Assembly (NCBI RefSeq): GCF_000332315.1
Contig: NZ_KB235944.1
Span: 236,641-300,640 of the forward strand
Source: Prochlorothrix hollandica PCC 9006 = CALU 1027
GTDB taxonomy: Bacteria; Cyanobacteriota; Cyanobacteriia; Prochlorotrichales; Prochlorotrichaceae
Direction: 5' to 3'
DNA: 64,000 bases
The notes below the pieces were generated by a model. It searched no databases. It was given only the letters and a program-made list of their open reading frames with translations, and was not told the DNA's origin. Shown piece after piece: positions 35,397-44,241 of this stretch; the stretch's first letter is position 1, and each line of letters begins with the position of its first letter. The position numbers were made by a program, and so were the translations under genes.

Positions 35397-36779
35397 CAGG
35401 GTAAGCGCGTCTGGAACGCCCTTGTCAGGGAGAGTCTAGGATGCTGGGGTCTGGGAGAAAGCTTGAGTGATCAAGGAGGTCATATAGGAATCATCCATAG
35501 CTGCTCGCTTACTTTTCTGTCGCAAGCTCCCCTTCACAGTGGTGTCACTGCGCAGAATATTGAGGGCATAGCGTCGAATGAGAGCGAGATTACGAGTCGC
35601 ATGGAGGGAGCGAACGCGACAATCATCTTCGCCAAAATTGACATCTAAAACCCAATGGAGAGAGTTTTCAATGCCCCAATGAGACCGGATCGCGGGGGCG
35701 ATGCGAGGGGAGTCCGCAGGCAAGCTGGAGAGGTAAAACTGAACCTCCTCGGTGGAACGGTTCCAAAGCAGTCGCTGTCGTCGGACGACAACGATGGACG
35801 ACAGATTCGGCCACAGATGGGCTTCATGCAAGGGGGGCAAGTCGTGGAGCGAAAAGGCCCAGACCTGTCGTGTGTCACGACGGTGATGCCCACCTTCAAC
35901 CTTAAACTGCAAGGGTTCTGGTAAGCCTTTGTAGGCGTTAGCCGTCTCAAAGAAAGCCTGAACTTGTTTAAATAGAGTCGGATGGTTGGCTTTGAGACTG
36001 AGAATGTAGTCGCCCTGAGCCTCCGCAATCTGAGCGGCAATAGTCTTCTGGGTTCCCATGGCATCCAGGGTAACCACAGTTCCTTTTAGCTCTAAACTCT
36101 CCAAAATAATTGGAATTGCCGTTATTTCGTTAGACTTCTCGTCTACTGCCTCTTGGGCCAAGACGATTTGATGCTGGCTCGACCAGGCACTGACCAGATG
36201 CAGGGCTGGGGTCTCCTGCTCTCGGTCATAAGACCCTCTGAGGGTTTTGCCATCTATGGCGATTACGTCTAGCGGCTGTCCTTGGGTCAGTCCCTGGACC
36301 CAACAGCGGAATGCCTCCTCCCACAACCCAGCATGCAGACACTCAAAGACTCGACGAAACGTGTCTGCGCTGGGAACCCCCTCGGACAGGTCTAGACACT
36401 TGGATAACCACTCTCTCTTACACTGACCATACAACTGCATATCTTCCCATCCTTTCCCTCCCGCAATGATGGTCAGGACTGCGATCCCAATCACGCTCAA
36501 GAGCGGGTGCTTACACCGGTAGGGACGACGACGGGGATCCGGTAACCTCTCAAATCCACTTTCCAAGCTCTCTTTGAGACGGTGAGGACTGAGCTGTTCT
36601 AACTCGCTCTCGAAGGACACTGAACTGACTTTGCTGGACATTGGGCTTCTCAAACACTACAACGGCGGTTGTCCCCTAGGAGGCACTGGAGTCTCTCAGG
36701 GGACACCCCAGTCTCTCTCCCTCTGAACCCTGATGGCTGTATCCCTTGTGTCAAAAACATTCTAGACGCGCTTACCCTG
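35397..36779 (-). mobile_element. ISAs1-family insertion sequence
   Basis: Bounded by CAGGGTAAGCGCGTCTGGAA at the left and, at the right, the complement CAGGGTAAGCGCGTCTAGAA. It contains one intact transposase gene. No target duplication is apparent. The right end lies directly against an 18-bp tandem repeat. Confidence 0.9.
35436..36653 (-). CDS. ISAs1-family transposase
   Basis: A 405-residue DDE transposase of the ISAs1 (H-repeat-associated) group. N-terminal DDE_Tnp_1-associated part (LPDPRRRPYRCKHPLLSVIGI), then DVIAIDGKTLRGS with the first Asp, VVTLDAMGTQKTIA with the second, and RSHWGIENSLHWVLDVNFGED with the catalytic Glu. It appears intact; an internal start at 36641 (MSSKVSSVSF) is equally possible. 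Confidence 0.93.
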   Translation of the reverse strand: MRSPMSSKVSSVSFESELEQLSPHRLKESLESGFERLPDPRRRPYRCKHPLLSVIGIAVLTIIAGGKGWEDMQLYGQCKREWLSKCLDLSEGVPSADTFRRVFECLHAGLWEEAFRCWVQGLTQGQPLDVIAIDGKTLRGSYDREQETPALHLVSAWSSQHQIVLAQEAVDEKSNEITAIPIILESLELKGTVVTLDAMGTQKTIAAQIAEAQGDYILSLKANHPTLFKQVQAFFETANAYKGLPEPLQFKVEGGHHRRDTRQVWAFSLHDLPPLHEAHLWPNLSSIVVVRRQRLLWNRSTEEVQFYLSSLPADSPRIAPAIRSHWGIENSLHWVLDVNFGEDDCRVRSLHATRNLALIRRYALNILRSDTTVKGSLRQKSKRAAMDDSYMTSLITQAFSQTPAS

Positions 36780-36932
36780 CAATACTGGCAGTGGCAGCAA
36801 TACTGGCAATGGCAGCAATACTGGCAGTGGCAGCAATACTGGCAGTGACAGCAATACTGGCAGTGGCAGCAATACTGGCAATGGCAGCAATACTGGCAAT
36901 GGCAGCAATACTGGCAATGGCAGCAATACTGG
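36780..36932. repeat. 18-bp tandem repeat, about 8.5 copies
   Basis: Unit CAATACTGGCAGTGGCAG, with G/A variation at two places. The ISAs1 element is joined to its left edge. Open frames through it (cysteine-rich on one strand, alanine-rich on the other) follow from the 18-bp period and are not taken as genes. Confidence 0.9.
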
Positions 36933-37098
36933 TACTCAAACCAGCAATCCGTGTTCTCCCCAAACCAGAGGGACGAATCAAGGAAAGCCAACAACAGGCC
37001 CTGCCATCCCTGCTTGTTGGTGAATAGCCCCATGGTGGTGGTCTCCCTTAGTCTGATTTGCCCAATAACAGTTAACCTTCCCCCTTACTGAACTAGCC

Positions 37099-37956
37099 AT
37101 GAGTTTATCTAATTATCAATTCTTACACCACAGAATAAAAGCTACGTTGCTAGCTATCGTTGGCTCTTGCTTGATACAACCACAAGCTGTAGCACAGGAC
37201 TCAAATACAGAACCAGTGTCAGAGACTCTGCCAACTTTACAGATTGATCATGCCCAGGGAGACAACCCAGATACTTTCACCCTGACACTTACTTCTGACC
37301 AAGCCTTTACTAATCCACCTCAAGCTTGTATGTCTAGCTCTAGTAACCAGTCTAGTCAAGCTTACATACAGTTAGGTGGTGCCTTCGATTTATTATCCGC
37401 AGACAGGATCGATCTCAAAGATGATCAACTTTTTGTTCTCACAAAGCTACATGGGGAACAAAATGATGAGCAGTACGTTGAAATATTACTTGCATCTCCT
37501 GATAGATATATAGAATGTGAAATACTTGGCCAAAAGTCTAGTGATACCATTACTATCTTATTGACTTTATCTGGCCGTTCCTATCCTTCTTTTGGTCAGA
37601 AGCTAGAAGGTAATTGGGAACGAGTTCAAGATGATCCCAGCGGGTTAACGAATCGTCTTCAGATCGCTGAAATTGGATTTGAGATCGATACAGGGACTAG
37701 TATTTTCTATTACAAGTCATCTTCCAGATCATCTGAAAATAAGTATACTTTCAATGTTGCAGATATTGGCCTTGGCCGCCAAAACAATGTCTATAAAATT
37801 GAGTTCTTCCGTGATGATGAACCGTTTTTTGAGACCTTGTATCGAGTAACCGAAAGTGATAACGGATCAGAAACTCTTGAACTTCAGAATGTGCTTGCAG
37901 GGTCATCTCTCCCAGAACAATTTGAGCCTGATTTAACCTTTCAAAAATCTGAATAG
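37099..37956 (+). CDS. Secreted protein, unknown function
   Basis: 285 residues. The N-terminus (RIKATLLAIVGSCLIQPQAVAQDSN) is a signal peptide with a likely cut after AVAQ. The mature part is rich in beta-strand-like segments (DTFTLTLTSDQAF, YVEILLASPDRYIEC, NVADIGLGRQNNVYKIEFF) and has two Cys in the first half. Several AxQ, DxxE segments suggest a soluble periplasmic or outer-membrane-associated protein. No family recognised. Base composition is lower in GC than neighbouring core genes. Confidence 0.6.
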   Translation: MSLSNYQFLHHRIKATLLAIVGSCLIQPQAVAQDSNTEPVSETLPTLQIDHAQGDNPDTFTLTLTSDQAFTNPPQACMSSSSNQSSQAYIQLGGAFDLLSADRIDLKDDQLFVLTKLHGEQNDEQYVEILLASPDRYIECEILGQKSSDTITILLTLSGRSYPSFGQKLEGNWERVQDDPSGLTNRLQIAEIGFEIDTGTSIFYYKSSSRSSENKYTFNVADIGLGRQNNVYKIEFFRDDEPFFETLYRVTESDNGSETLELQNVLAGSSLPEQFEPDLTFQKSE

Positions 37957-37974
37957 ATAAGTAGTCAGCGGATA

Positions 37975-38198
37975 GTAACTGTTCATCAGGGAAGGGGTAT
38001 CAACTTAAGCCGGGACAGTGGGGCGCGCAGCGCCCCACTGTCCCGTTAATCCTGTCCCGCTTAAAGCGGGAACCCCAGGGAAGTACGGAATTAGTGCGTT
38101 TCAGCCTTATCTCTTCGCGCATATTGGCAAAAATTAGCTTATTAAAGTCATATTGCAGCCTGAAATCCTGATTATCTTGTTAACCCCTGAACAGTTAC
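37975..38198. repeat. GTAAC-ended element with a nested palindrome
   Basis: Ends GTAACTGTTCA and TGAACAGTTAC are inverted repeats of the same type as the element at 41719-41852. Inside it is a TTAAGCCGGGACAG / GGGGCGCGCAGCGCCCC palindrome of another repeat family, so one element seems to have inserted into another. The 38199-38263 stretch has no gene. Confidence 0.65.
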
Positions 38199-38263
38199 CA
38201 GCGAAGATGGATAGGGCATATCGAAACAGAAGCCTACAAGTCTGAAAAATCAATGGCTAAGAA

Positions 38264-39019
38264 TTAAGGGCGATCGTCCGCATTGGGCAGATTATCGGGT
38301 TCAATGCCCAGGGATCGCAGATAGGCGGCTAGCTTTTGGGCCTGGTGTTCTGCCGCCGTTGCCCGCCGTTGTTCCCGCAGCAACTCCTCCCGACTGAACT
38401 CTGGGGGGGCGTGGACTCGTCCGGTGTCGTCACACCACAGCAGCATTTCCTGCTCCATGCCTAAATAAGTCTGGGTAGCGCGACCAATGCCTAGGCCAAT
38501 TTCCGGCATCCAGACGGGTTCCCCGCTTTGGCGTTGATACCCTCCGCCCTCCAGACGGTAGACCTCCAAGGGGTCATGGTGATCCCGTTGCCAAAACTCA
38601 GGGTTATAGACCACGTAATAGAGAACCCCCAGCTTGGCGTAGAGGTGGAGTTTCTCCCCATATTCCTCCCGGGCTTGGAACGATACCATTTCCAGCACAA
38701 AACTGGGAACTACGCCCCCCTCAGCCCAGACCGCATAGCTCCGGCGGGACTTGCCGTTCTTTTTCCGTTCCACCCCCAGACTGAGGAAGGCATCGGGCAC
38801 AATGGGAACCCTGGGATTAGCCCCTGCGGTGTGGTAGAGGGCCATATCGACGGCAAAGAACCAGTCCTGGCGCTGTTGCCAGATGCGATAGAGGGTGGTC
38901 AGCAGGAGGTTGGGCAGCAGGTTTTGGTCTTCGTTGTCCACGGGGGTATCGTCGGAACAGGGTAGCTCCTCAGGAGAGGGAAGGGGGCGGCGTTGGGCTT
39001 GGGGATCAGTGATCAACAT
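38264..39019 (-). CDS. Uma2-family (DUF820) protein, copy 1
   Basis: Uma2 proteins have a PD-(D/E)XK endonuclease-like fold and are greatly expanded in cyanobacteria. Marks: VPDAFLSLGVERKKNGKSR, VPSFVLEMVS and the YAKLGVLYYVVYNPEF segment; the acidic pair DAFLS/FVLEMVS is the presumed metal site. The C-terminus is a charged helix (REELLREQRRATAAEHQAQK). About 90 percent identical to the next gene. Substrate unknown. Start at the ATG 39019 (MLITDPQAQ). Confidence 0.82.
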   Translation of the reverse strand: MLITDPQAQRRPLPSPEELPCSDDTPVDNEDQNLLPNLLLTTLYRIWQQRQDWFFAVDMALYHTAGANPRVPIVPDAFLSLGVERKKNGKSRRSYAVWAEGGVVPSFVLEMVSFQAREEYGEKLHLYAKLGVLYYVVYNPEFWQRDHHDPLEVYRLEGGGYQRQSGEPVWMPEIGLGIGRATQTYLGMEQEMLLWCDDTGRVHAPPEFSREELLREQRRATAAEHQAQKLAAYLRSLGIEPDNLPNADDRP

Positions 39020-39081
39020 GGGCAGGGGAAACCGCAACGGCAGGGTGTGGTTTGATTGTAGCGAACTCAGCCCTGTTGGCA

Positions 39082-39186
39082 GACCACTGCCGCCGGGGTC
39101 AGCGGGTAGTCCGGCTTAAAAGTAGTCCGGCTCAAACGTGGCGATCCCTTTATCTTTGGCCGTGCCCTGGCGAAAATCCAAGACTT
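39082..39186 (+). pseudogene. cobA fragment between the two Uma2 genes
   Basis: GACCACTGCCGCCGGGGTCA, then TAGTCCGGCTTAAAAG, then CCTTTATCTTTGGCCGTGCC, matches the cobA gene around 42573-42660 with a short internal duplication of TAGTCCGGCT. It lies on the plus strand between two tandem Uma2 genes on the minus strand, at the edge of the duplicated unit. It makes no protein. Confidence 0.8.
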
Positions 39187-39218
39187 GACCGCCGCCCACT
39201 GGGCCTTGGAGGAGAAAA

Positions 39219-40016
39219 TTAAGGGTTACTATCCGAATTTGGTAGATTATCGGGGTCAACTCCCAGGGAGCGTAGGTAGTCTGCCAGCTTCTGGGCCTGG
39301 TGTTCTGCCGCCGTTGCCCGCCGTTGTTCTTGATCAGCCCGTAGCCGTTCCCGCTGCGATCGCCGTTGTTCCCGCAGCAACTCCTCCCGACTGACCTCTG
39401 GGGGGGCGTGGACTCGTCCGGTGTCGTCACACCACAGCAGCATTTCCTGCTCCATGCCTAAATAAGCCTGGGTAGCGCGACCAATGCCTAGGCCAATTTC
39501 CGGCATCCAGACGGGTTCCCCGCTTTGGCGTTGATACCCTCCGCCCTCCAAACGGTAGACCTCCAAGGGGTCATGGTGATCCCGTTGCCAAAACTCAGGG
39601 TTATAGACCACGTAATAGAGAACCCCCAGCTTGGCGTAGAGGTGGAACTTTTCGCCATATTCCTCCCGGGCTTGGAACGACACCATCTCCAGCACAAAAC
39701 TGGGAACTACGCCCCCCTCAGCCCAGACCGCATAGCTCCGGCGGGACTTGCCGTTCTTTTTCCGTTCCACCCCCAGGCTAAGGAAGGCATCGGGCACAAT
39801 GGGAACCCTGGGGTTAGCCCCTGCGGTGTGGTAGAGGGCCATATCGACGGCAAAGAACCAGTCCTGGCGCTGTTGCCAGATGCGATAGAGGGTGGTCAGC
39901 AGGAGGTTGGGCAGCAGGTTTTGGTCTTCGTTATCTACGGGGGTATCGTCGGAACAGGGTAGCTCCTCAGGAGACGGAAGGGGGCGGCGTTGGGCTTGGG
40001 GATCAGTGATCAGCAT
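39219..40016 (-). CDS. Uma2-family (DUF820) protein, copy 2
   Basis: A paralogue of the gene at 38264. Same core (VPDAFLSLGVERKKNGKSR, VLEMVSFQAREEYGEKFH). It differs by a longer charged helix at the C-terminus (an extra RSQRERLRADQEQ) and scattered substitutions. The start at 40016 matches that of copy 1; the 5' frame to 40127 overlaps a repeat and is not used. Confidence 0.82.
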   Translation of the reverse strand: MLITDPQAQRRPLPSPEELPCSDDTPVDNEDQNLLPNLLLTTLYRIWQQRQDWFFAVDMALYHTAGANPRVPIVPDAFLSLGVERKKNGKSRRSYAVWAEGGVVPSFVLEMVSFQAREEYGEKFHLYAKLGVLYYVVYNPEFWQRDHHDPLEVYRLEGGGYQRQSGEPVWMPEIGLGIGRATQAYLGMEQEMLLWCDDTGRVHAPPEVSREELLREQRRSQRERLRADQEQRRATAAEHQAQKLADYLRSLGVDPDNLPNSDSNP

Positions 40017-40047
40017 GGGCAGGCGAGACGGCGCTGGTAAACTACCA

Positions 40048-40148
40048 TACAGCGGTCCTAAGTCAGTTGTAAGTTTTAGATCGCTGAAACCCTCACACAG
40101 ATAGACTTGAATCTGAAAAATCTGCACAGCTCATTTAGGATCGCTGTA
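40048..40148. repeat. Diverged TA-flanked palindromic element
   Basis: TACAGCGGTCCTAAGTCAG at the left and GGATCGCTGTA at the right match the 103-bp element ends, but the central GTGTGGTGTGC palindrome has been lost. An old copy. Confidence 0.55.
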
Positions 40149-40168
40149 CATTATTGTGTTTTTCAATA

Positions 40169-41482
40169 CTATATTTGTAATACCTTAGACCAGCTTGGCG
40201 ATGATTCTCCCAAGCGATATCCTAAAATCTCAACATTTTCAACAGAGTCAATATTTAGTTCCATTGTTCCTTTATGAAGGATCGGAACTAAATCATCTGG
40301 ATTGGGAGGATTTTCTGATGCGAGGGTAATTCTTAACGTATTTCCTTGTATTCTAGCCTTGGCTGTAATTCCTTTTTTCTTAAGAGACCGATTTAACAAA
40401 GATGTAATGGCTCCAGGATCACCACTTTTAGCTAGCTCTAAAATATCTGCTTTTTGTTCTATAGGGAGGACTGGATTAATATTTTGAGACTCTGCAATTC
40501 TATCCTCATCATCTGCTCGTTTCATTAAAACTTTAATTAACCCAATCAGGTTATTAGCCTTATTCGCAGCTTTTTGATAGAGTTGGCTTTTTTTAGGGGT
40601 TTCAGATCGAATAAAAGCAATCGACCAAATTGGTGACTGAGTATTATTTATAACCAACCTAACTTCAAGACTGCTTACTGTTTCTGATATTTTTTTCGAC
40701 CCAGTAAGAGCACCAATAAGTAAGCCTGTACCCCCTAGCATGATGTTACCAATAATAGCCCCAGCTACTTGGCTTTTCCTGGATGTGGTGGTAATTGAGT
40801 TACCATCCTCAAAAACAGAAACTTCGAGAATGTCTCTATAAGAAATTATTTTTCTCCCAATAGATCTTCTGTCAAAGAAATTCAATGATTTTCCTTTAGG
40901 ATTGCTCAGAAGACAGACATTGTTTGAGTTTTTGTCAATTGATATAGCTGATCGATCATCAACTGAAAATATTGTACGTGATGGAGAAAAGTTATCTAGC
41001 TCACTAAATGCCTGGTCTCTAGTTATATAGTATTCTTTAATTTCTTTAGCTTGTTCTTCTAATAATTTTTGTTGTTCAGCGTTATACTTTCGAGCAAAAG
41101 ATTTTCCATTTGAAGTAAAAAATATCCAATAAACTGCCCTTACAGAAAAACCGAGAAAAAGCATGGAAAATATTAGCAAAAATCCGACATTGAAAGTTGG
41201 ATTACTAATAAGAATCATGTAGGTTGTCAAAATTGCTGCTAAGAATAACAATATGGTGAGGATTTGTAGTTGCCCCATATCAGAATTTTGCTTCCGAGCA
41301 AAAGATCTTCCATTTGGGGTATAAAGTAGCCAGTAAGTTGCCCAAACAGATGAGAATAGAAAGAGTATAGTAAATATTGGCGTAAATCCAACATTGAATT
41401 CCGAGCTGCTAATAAGAACTATATAGTTCATTAAAACTGCTACTATTAGCATAATTACAGAAATGATTTCTAGTTGTCCCAT
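40169..41482 (-). CDS. Membrane protein with a duplicated N-terminal unit, unknown function
   Basis: 437 residues. Residues 1-70 and 69-135 are two copies of one unit: MGQLEI/QIxxxI then two membrane segments, NVGF...I and a GRSFARK/GKSFARK ending. A helical linker and a possible membrane-surface domain follow (RTIFSVDDRSAISIDKNS, DILEVSVFEDGNSITTTS, a glycine-rich hydrophobic loop AGAIIGNIMLGGTGLLIGAL). The last 90 residues (AKSGDPGAITSLLNRSLKKK, GITAKARIQGNTLRI) are a domain of unknown function widespread in cyanobacteria, also seen in other membrane proteins. AT-rich compared with its neighbours, so perhaps acquired. Confidence 0.65.
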   Translation of the reverse strand: MGQLEIISVIMLIVAVLMNYIVLISSSEFNVGFTPIFTILFLFSSVWATYWLLYTPNGRSFARKQNSDMGQLQILTILLFLAAILTTYMILISNPTFNVGFLLIFSMLFLGFSVRAVYWIFFTSNGKSFARKYNAEQQKLLEEQAKEIKEYYITRDQAFSELDNFSPSRTIFSVDDRSAISIDKNSNNVCLLSNPKGKSLNFFDRRSIGRKIISYRDILEVSVFEDGNSITTTSRKSQVAGAIIGNIMLGGTGLLIGALTGSKKISETVSSLEVRLVINNTQSPIWSIAFIRSETPKKSQLYQKAANKANNLIGLIKVLMKRADDEDRIAESQNINPVLPIEQKADILELAKSGDPGAITSLLNRSLKKKGITAKARIQGNTLRITLASENPPNPDDLVPILHKGTMELNIDSVENVEILGYRLGESSPSWSKVLQI

Positions 41483-41718
41483 ATTAGTTATATAGAGAAG
41501 AAGTTAACCGACAAAACATCATTAACAGAGATTCAAAAGAATATCTGTTAGTAACAATGTATCTAATCTTTACTTGAAATCAATGTGTCTTGATATTTTG
41601 ACATCGCTGATAAGTTATCGCAACTCAAAAAAGGCATTGGTGAACAATGGAATGAATTAGGACTAGAAACCCTATATACTAAGGCTCATTAAAGGTAAAG
41701 ACTTATCTACGATAAATC

Positions 41719-41852
41719 GTAACCGTTCAGGGGGGGTACGAAGTTAGTGCGTTTCAGCCCTGCGATCGAGGGTTAAAATGGCCCGAAGTGGGACGATCCT
41801 AGATGTTCAGAGCCTGAAACCCGCATTCCCCCGTTGACCCCTGAATAGTTAC
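41719..41852. repeat. MITE-like element with GTAAC ends and 8-bp duplication
   Basis: Ends GTAACCGTTCAGGGGG and complement GTAACTATTCAGGGGT; flanked by GATAAATC on both sides (41711-41718 and 41853-41860), a clear target duplication. Parts of the same sequence occur at 37975-38198 and, as half copies, near 47926, 50822 and 51340. No gene is seen in the rest of 41483-42286. Confidence 0.8.
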
Positions 41853-42286
41853 GATAAATCTAGGAGTTAACATAACACTAGAACTATCGAGGTGTCAAGA
41901 ACGGCTAGATAATCGACATACAGAAATATACGCTGAGTTCAGCGCTTCTAAACAACCCAAGTGCAGAATAAGACAGAAGCTGCAAGATCTACAGAACCCA
42001 GCTTAAGGAAATTGGCTAGAGAGCAGGGGATCTTGAATTAGCCTTATCCTGGAGGAAGTTGTCAATCCATCATCTTAGTTTAGTGATACCAATGGTAAGG
42101 GGCGGGGGTTACCCTGTCAATGCCCATAGTAGAGATAGGCTAGAGGCTCATGCCGATAGGTTTTGTCTCCTGGTTTTACTCCGGATCAGGTAAGACTACC
42201 CTGACAAATCAACACCGCTTTTTCTGATCGTGAACTAATGTTAAAGGCCGTCGAGCCTCAACGATCGACCCGTCCCCCTTATCCCA

Positions 42287-43066
42287 TTGGACTTGTTTGT
42301 GAACCCAGAAGCCGCCGTTAATCCTGAAACCGTCGTTAACCCTGAACCGAGCCGGGGCAAAGTCTACCTGGTGGGAGCCGGACCGGGGGAACTGCGGCAC
42401 CTGACCCTAGCGGCCCAGGACTGCCTGCGCCAGGGGGAGGTGTTGGTGTACGATGCCCTCGCCGACGATCGCCTCCACAGCCTAGTCTCCCCCACCTGCC
42501 AGTTAATCCAGGTCGGCAAACGGGGGGGACAGCCCAGCACCCCCCAAGCGGAGATCAACGCCCTGCTGGTGGACCACTGCCGCCGGGGTCAGCAGGTAGT
42601 CCGGCTTAAAAGTGGTGATCCCTTTATCTTTGGCCGTGCCCTGGCGGAAATCCAAGCCTTAACCGGTGCAAACTGTGCTTTTGAGGTCATTCCGGGGCTA
42701 TCCTCCGCCCTGACTGCCCCCCTGCTGGCGGGGATTCCCCTGACGGATCCGGTGCTGAGTCGGGGCTTCGGAGTCTTCACCGCCCATGATCCCGATGCCT
42801 TAAATTGGGCCGCGATCGCCGCCATCGACACCCTAGTATTTTTAATGGGGGGGCAACAACTGGAGGAAATCATTCGCCAACTGCTGCGCCACCACCGATC
42901 CCAGCACACCCCCATCGCCCTGATCCGCTGGGCCAGCCAACCCCAACAGCAGGTGTGGACCGGCACCCTGTTAACCCTGGTGCAAACCCTAGGCCGCACC
43001 CCCCGATCGCCCTGCGTGATTGTGGTGGGGGAAGTGGTGCGATTGCGGGAGTTTATGGGGGGATAA
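42287..43066 (+). CDS. cobA: Uroporphyrinogen-III C-methyltransferase
   Basis: Adds two methyl groups to uroporphyrinogen III for sirohaem and cobalamin. Marks: VYLVGAGPGELRHLTLAA, VVRLKSGDPFIFGRALAE, VIPGLSSALTAPLLAG and the NxR-like ALIRWASQPQQQVWTG. Start is TTG at 42287; a GTG four codons later is another option. The N-terminus carries an irregular NPEAAVNPETVVNPEP repeat, not typical for the family. hemD follows 68 bp downstream, so the two likely share a transcript. Confidence 0.92.
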   Translation: MDLFVNPEAAVNPETVVNPEPSRGKVYLVGAGPGELRHLTLAAQDCLRQGEVLVYDALADDRLHSLVSPTCQLIQVGKRGGQPSTPQAEINALLVDHCRRGQQVVRLKSGDPFIFGRALAEIQALTGANCAFEVIPGLSSALTAPLLAGIPLTDPVLSRGFGVFTAHDPDALNWAAIAAIDTLVFLMGGQQLEEIIRQLLRHHRSQHTPIALIRWASQPQQQVWTGTLLTLVQTLGRTPRSPCVIVVGEVVRLREFMGG

Positions 43067-43134
43067 GGTGTCGGTGGGGTGACTTTTTGGGATGATGGAC
43101 AGATGAACCCCTGTTTACCCGTTTCCTTTGCCCC

Positions 43135-43947
43135 ATGCTGCCCCTAAACCCCCACACCATTCTCGTCACCCGATCGGCCAGTCAATCCCCCCAGTTCCGC
43201 CAACTCCTGGAAGCCCAAGGGTCCACAGTGCTGGAGATGCCCGCCCTGACCATTGGTCCTCCCTCCAGTTGGGCCGCCTTGGATCAAGCCCTCGATCGCA
43301 TCCAGGAGTTTCAGTGGCTGATCCTCACCTCCGCCAATGGGGTCACTGCCTGGTTTGAGCGCTTAGCAGCCCAGGGCATCACCTTGGATCAGTGTCCATC
43401 CCTCAAAATCGCTGTCGTGGGCCAAAAAACCGCCGCTGTACTCCAGCGTTACGGCAAAACCCCCGATTTTATTCCCCCAGACTTCGTGGCAGATTCCCTA
43501 GTCAGCCATTTCCCCGAACCCTTACGGGACCAGTCGGTCCTGTTTCCCCGGGTGGAGACAGGGGGCCGCACCCTCTTGGCCGAGGAATTTCGCCAGCAGG
43601 GGTCCACGGTGACGGAGGTGCCCGCCTATGAGTCCCGCTGTCCCAGCCACCTGGAACCCCCCATTGCTGCCGCCTTGGCCCAGGGCCGAGTTACGGTGGT
43701 GACCTTTGCCAGTTCCAAAACGGTGACCTATTTTAACCAGTTGATCACAGCCCAGTTTGGGGAGTCGGCGGGGGACTTGCTCCGGGGCATGGCGATCGCC
43801 TCGATCGGTCCCCAAACCTCCCACACCTGCCGGGATCTGTGGAACCGGGTGGACATAGAGGCCCAAGACTACACCTTGGAGGGACTGACGGCGGCGATCG
43901 TTGCCTGGGCGATGGCCACACCAACGCGATCGACCGGATTGATCTAG
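43135..43947 (+). CDS. hemD: Uroporphyrinogen-III synthase
   Basis: Closes and inverts ring D of hydroxymethylbilane to make uroporphyrinogen III. The usual two-domain architecture is visible: TILVTRSASQSPQFRQLLEA at the start, WLILTSANGVTAWFERL, IAVVGQKTAAVL, VLFPRVETGGRTLLAEEF, and the second lobe VVTFASSKTVTYF...IASIGPQTSHT. 270 residues, normal. Follows cobA on the same strand. Confidence 0.9.
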   Translation: MLPLNPHTILVTRSASQSPQFRQLLEAQGSTVLEMPALTIGPPSSWAALDQALDRIQEFQWLILTSANGVTAWFERLAAQGITLDQCPSLKIAVVGQKTAAVLQRYGKTPDFIPPDFVADSLVSHFPEPLRDQSVLFPRVETGGRTLLAEEFRQQGSTVTEVPAYESRCPSHLEPPIAAALAQGRVTVVTFASSKTVTYFNQLITAQFGESAGDLLRGMAIASIGPQTSHTCRDLWNRVDIEAQDYTLEGLTAAIVAWAMATPTRSTGLI

Positions 43948-43979
43948 AATTGGGGGGCTGGTGGACTGACAAAAGATTC

Positions 43980-44065
43980 TACTGTAGGCATCTCGATGGC
44001 TGAAACCCTTGGTGTGGTGTGCCCCCGGAGGGGGCACACCATACGACCCATTTAGGACTGCTGTA
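43980..44065. repeat. TA-flanked palindromic element, left end shortened
   Basis: Contains GGCATCTCGATGGCTGAAAC, the GTGTGGTGTGCCCCCGG palindrome and the right end TTTAGGACTGCTGTA; about 17 bp of the left end are missing. Confidence 0.75.
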
Positions 44066-44129
44066 GCGTGTACACATCACTCGAATCACCCTATAGGTTC
44101 TTGGGGTATCAGGTTCTTGGGATGTCAAC

Positions 44130-44192
44130 TTAAGCCGGGACAGTTAAGCGCGGATCGCCTATTTTCGTTCATCTTGTCCCGTCTTAAGCGGA
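44130..44192. repeat. Palindromic repeat TTAAGCCGGGACAG ... CTTAAGCGG
   Basis: Member of a dispersed palindrome family also seen inside 37975-38198, at 62601-62690 and near 63177-63252. Here the middle has diverged. Confidence 0.6.
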
Positions 44193-44241
44193 AACACGGT
44201 ACTTATTGCAGAATAAACTGATTACGAAATGGCATATCAGC

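Noticed and set aside
36746-37027. Alanine/isoleucine repeat frame on the plus strand
   Set aside because: Same tandem repeat in another frame, beginning inside the IS end.
36650-37033. Cysteine-rich QYCCHC repeat protein on the minus strand
   Set aside because: It is the translation of the 18-bp tandem repeat, starts in unique sequence and runs through the IS end; no support as a gene.
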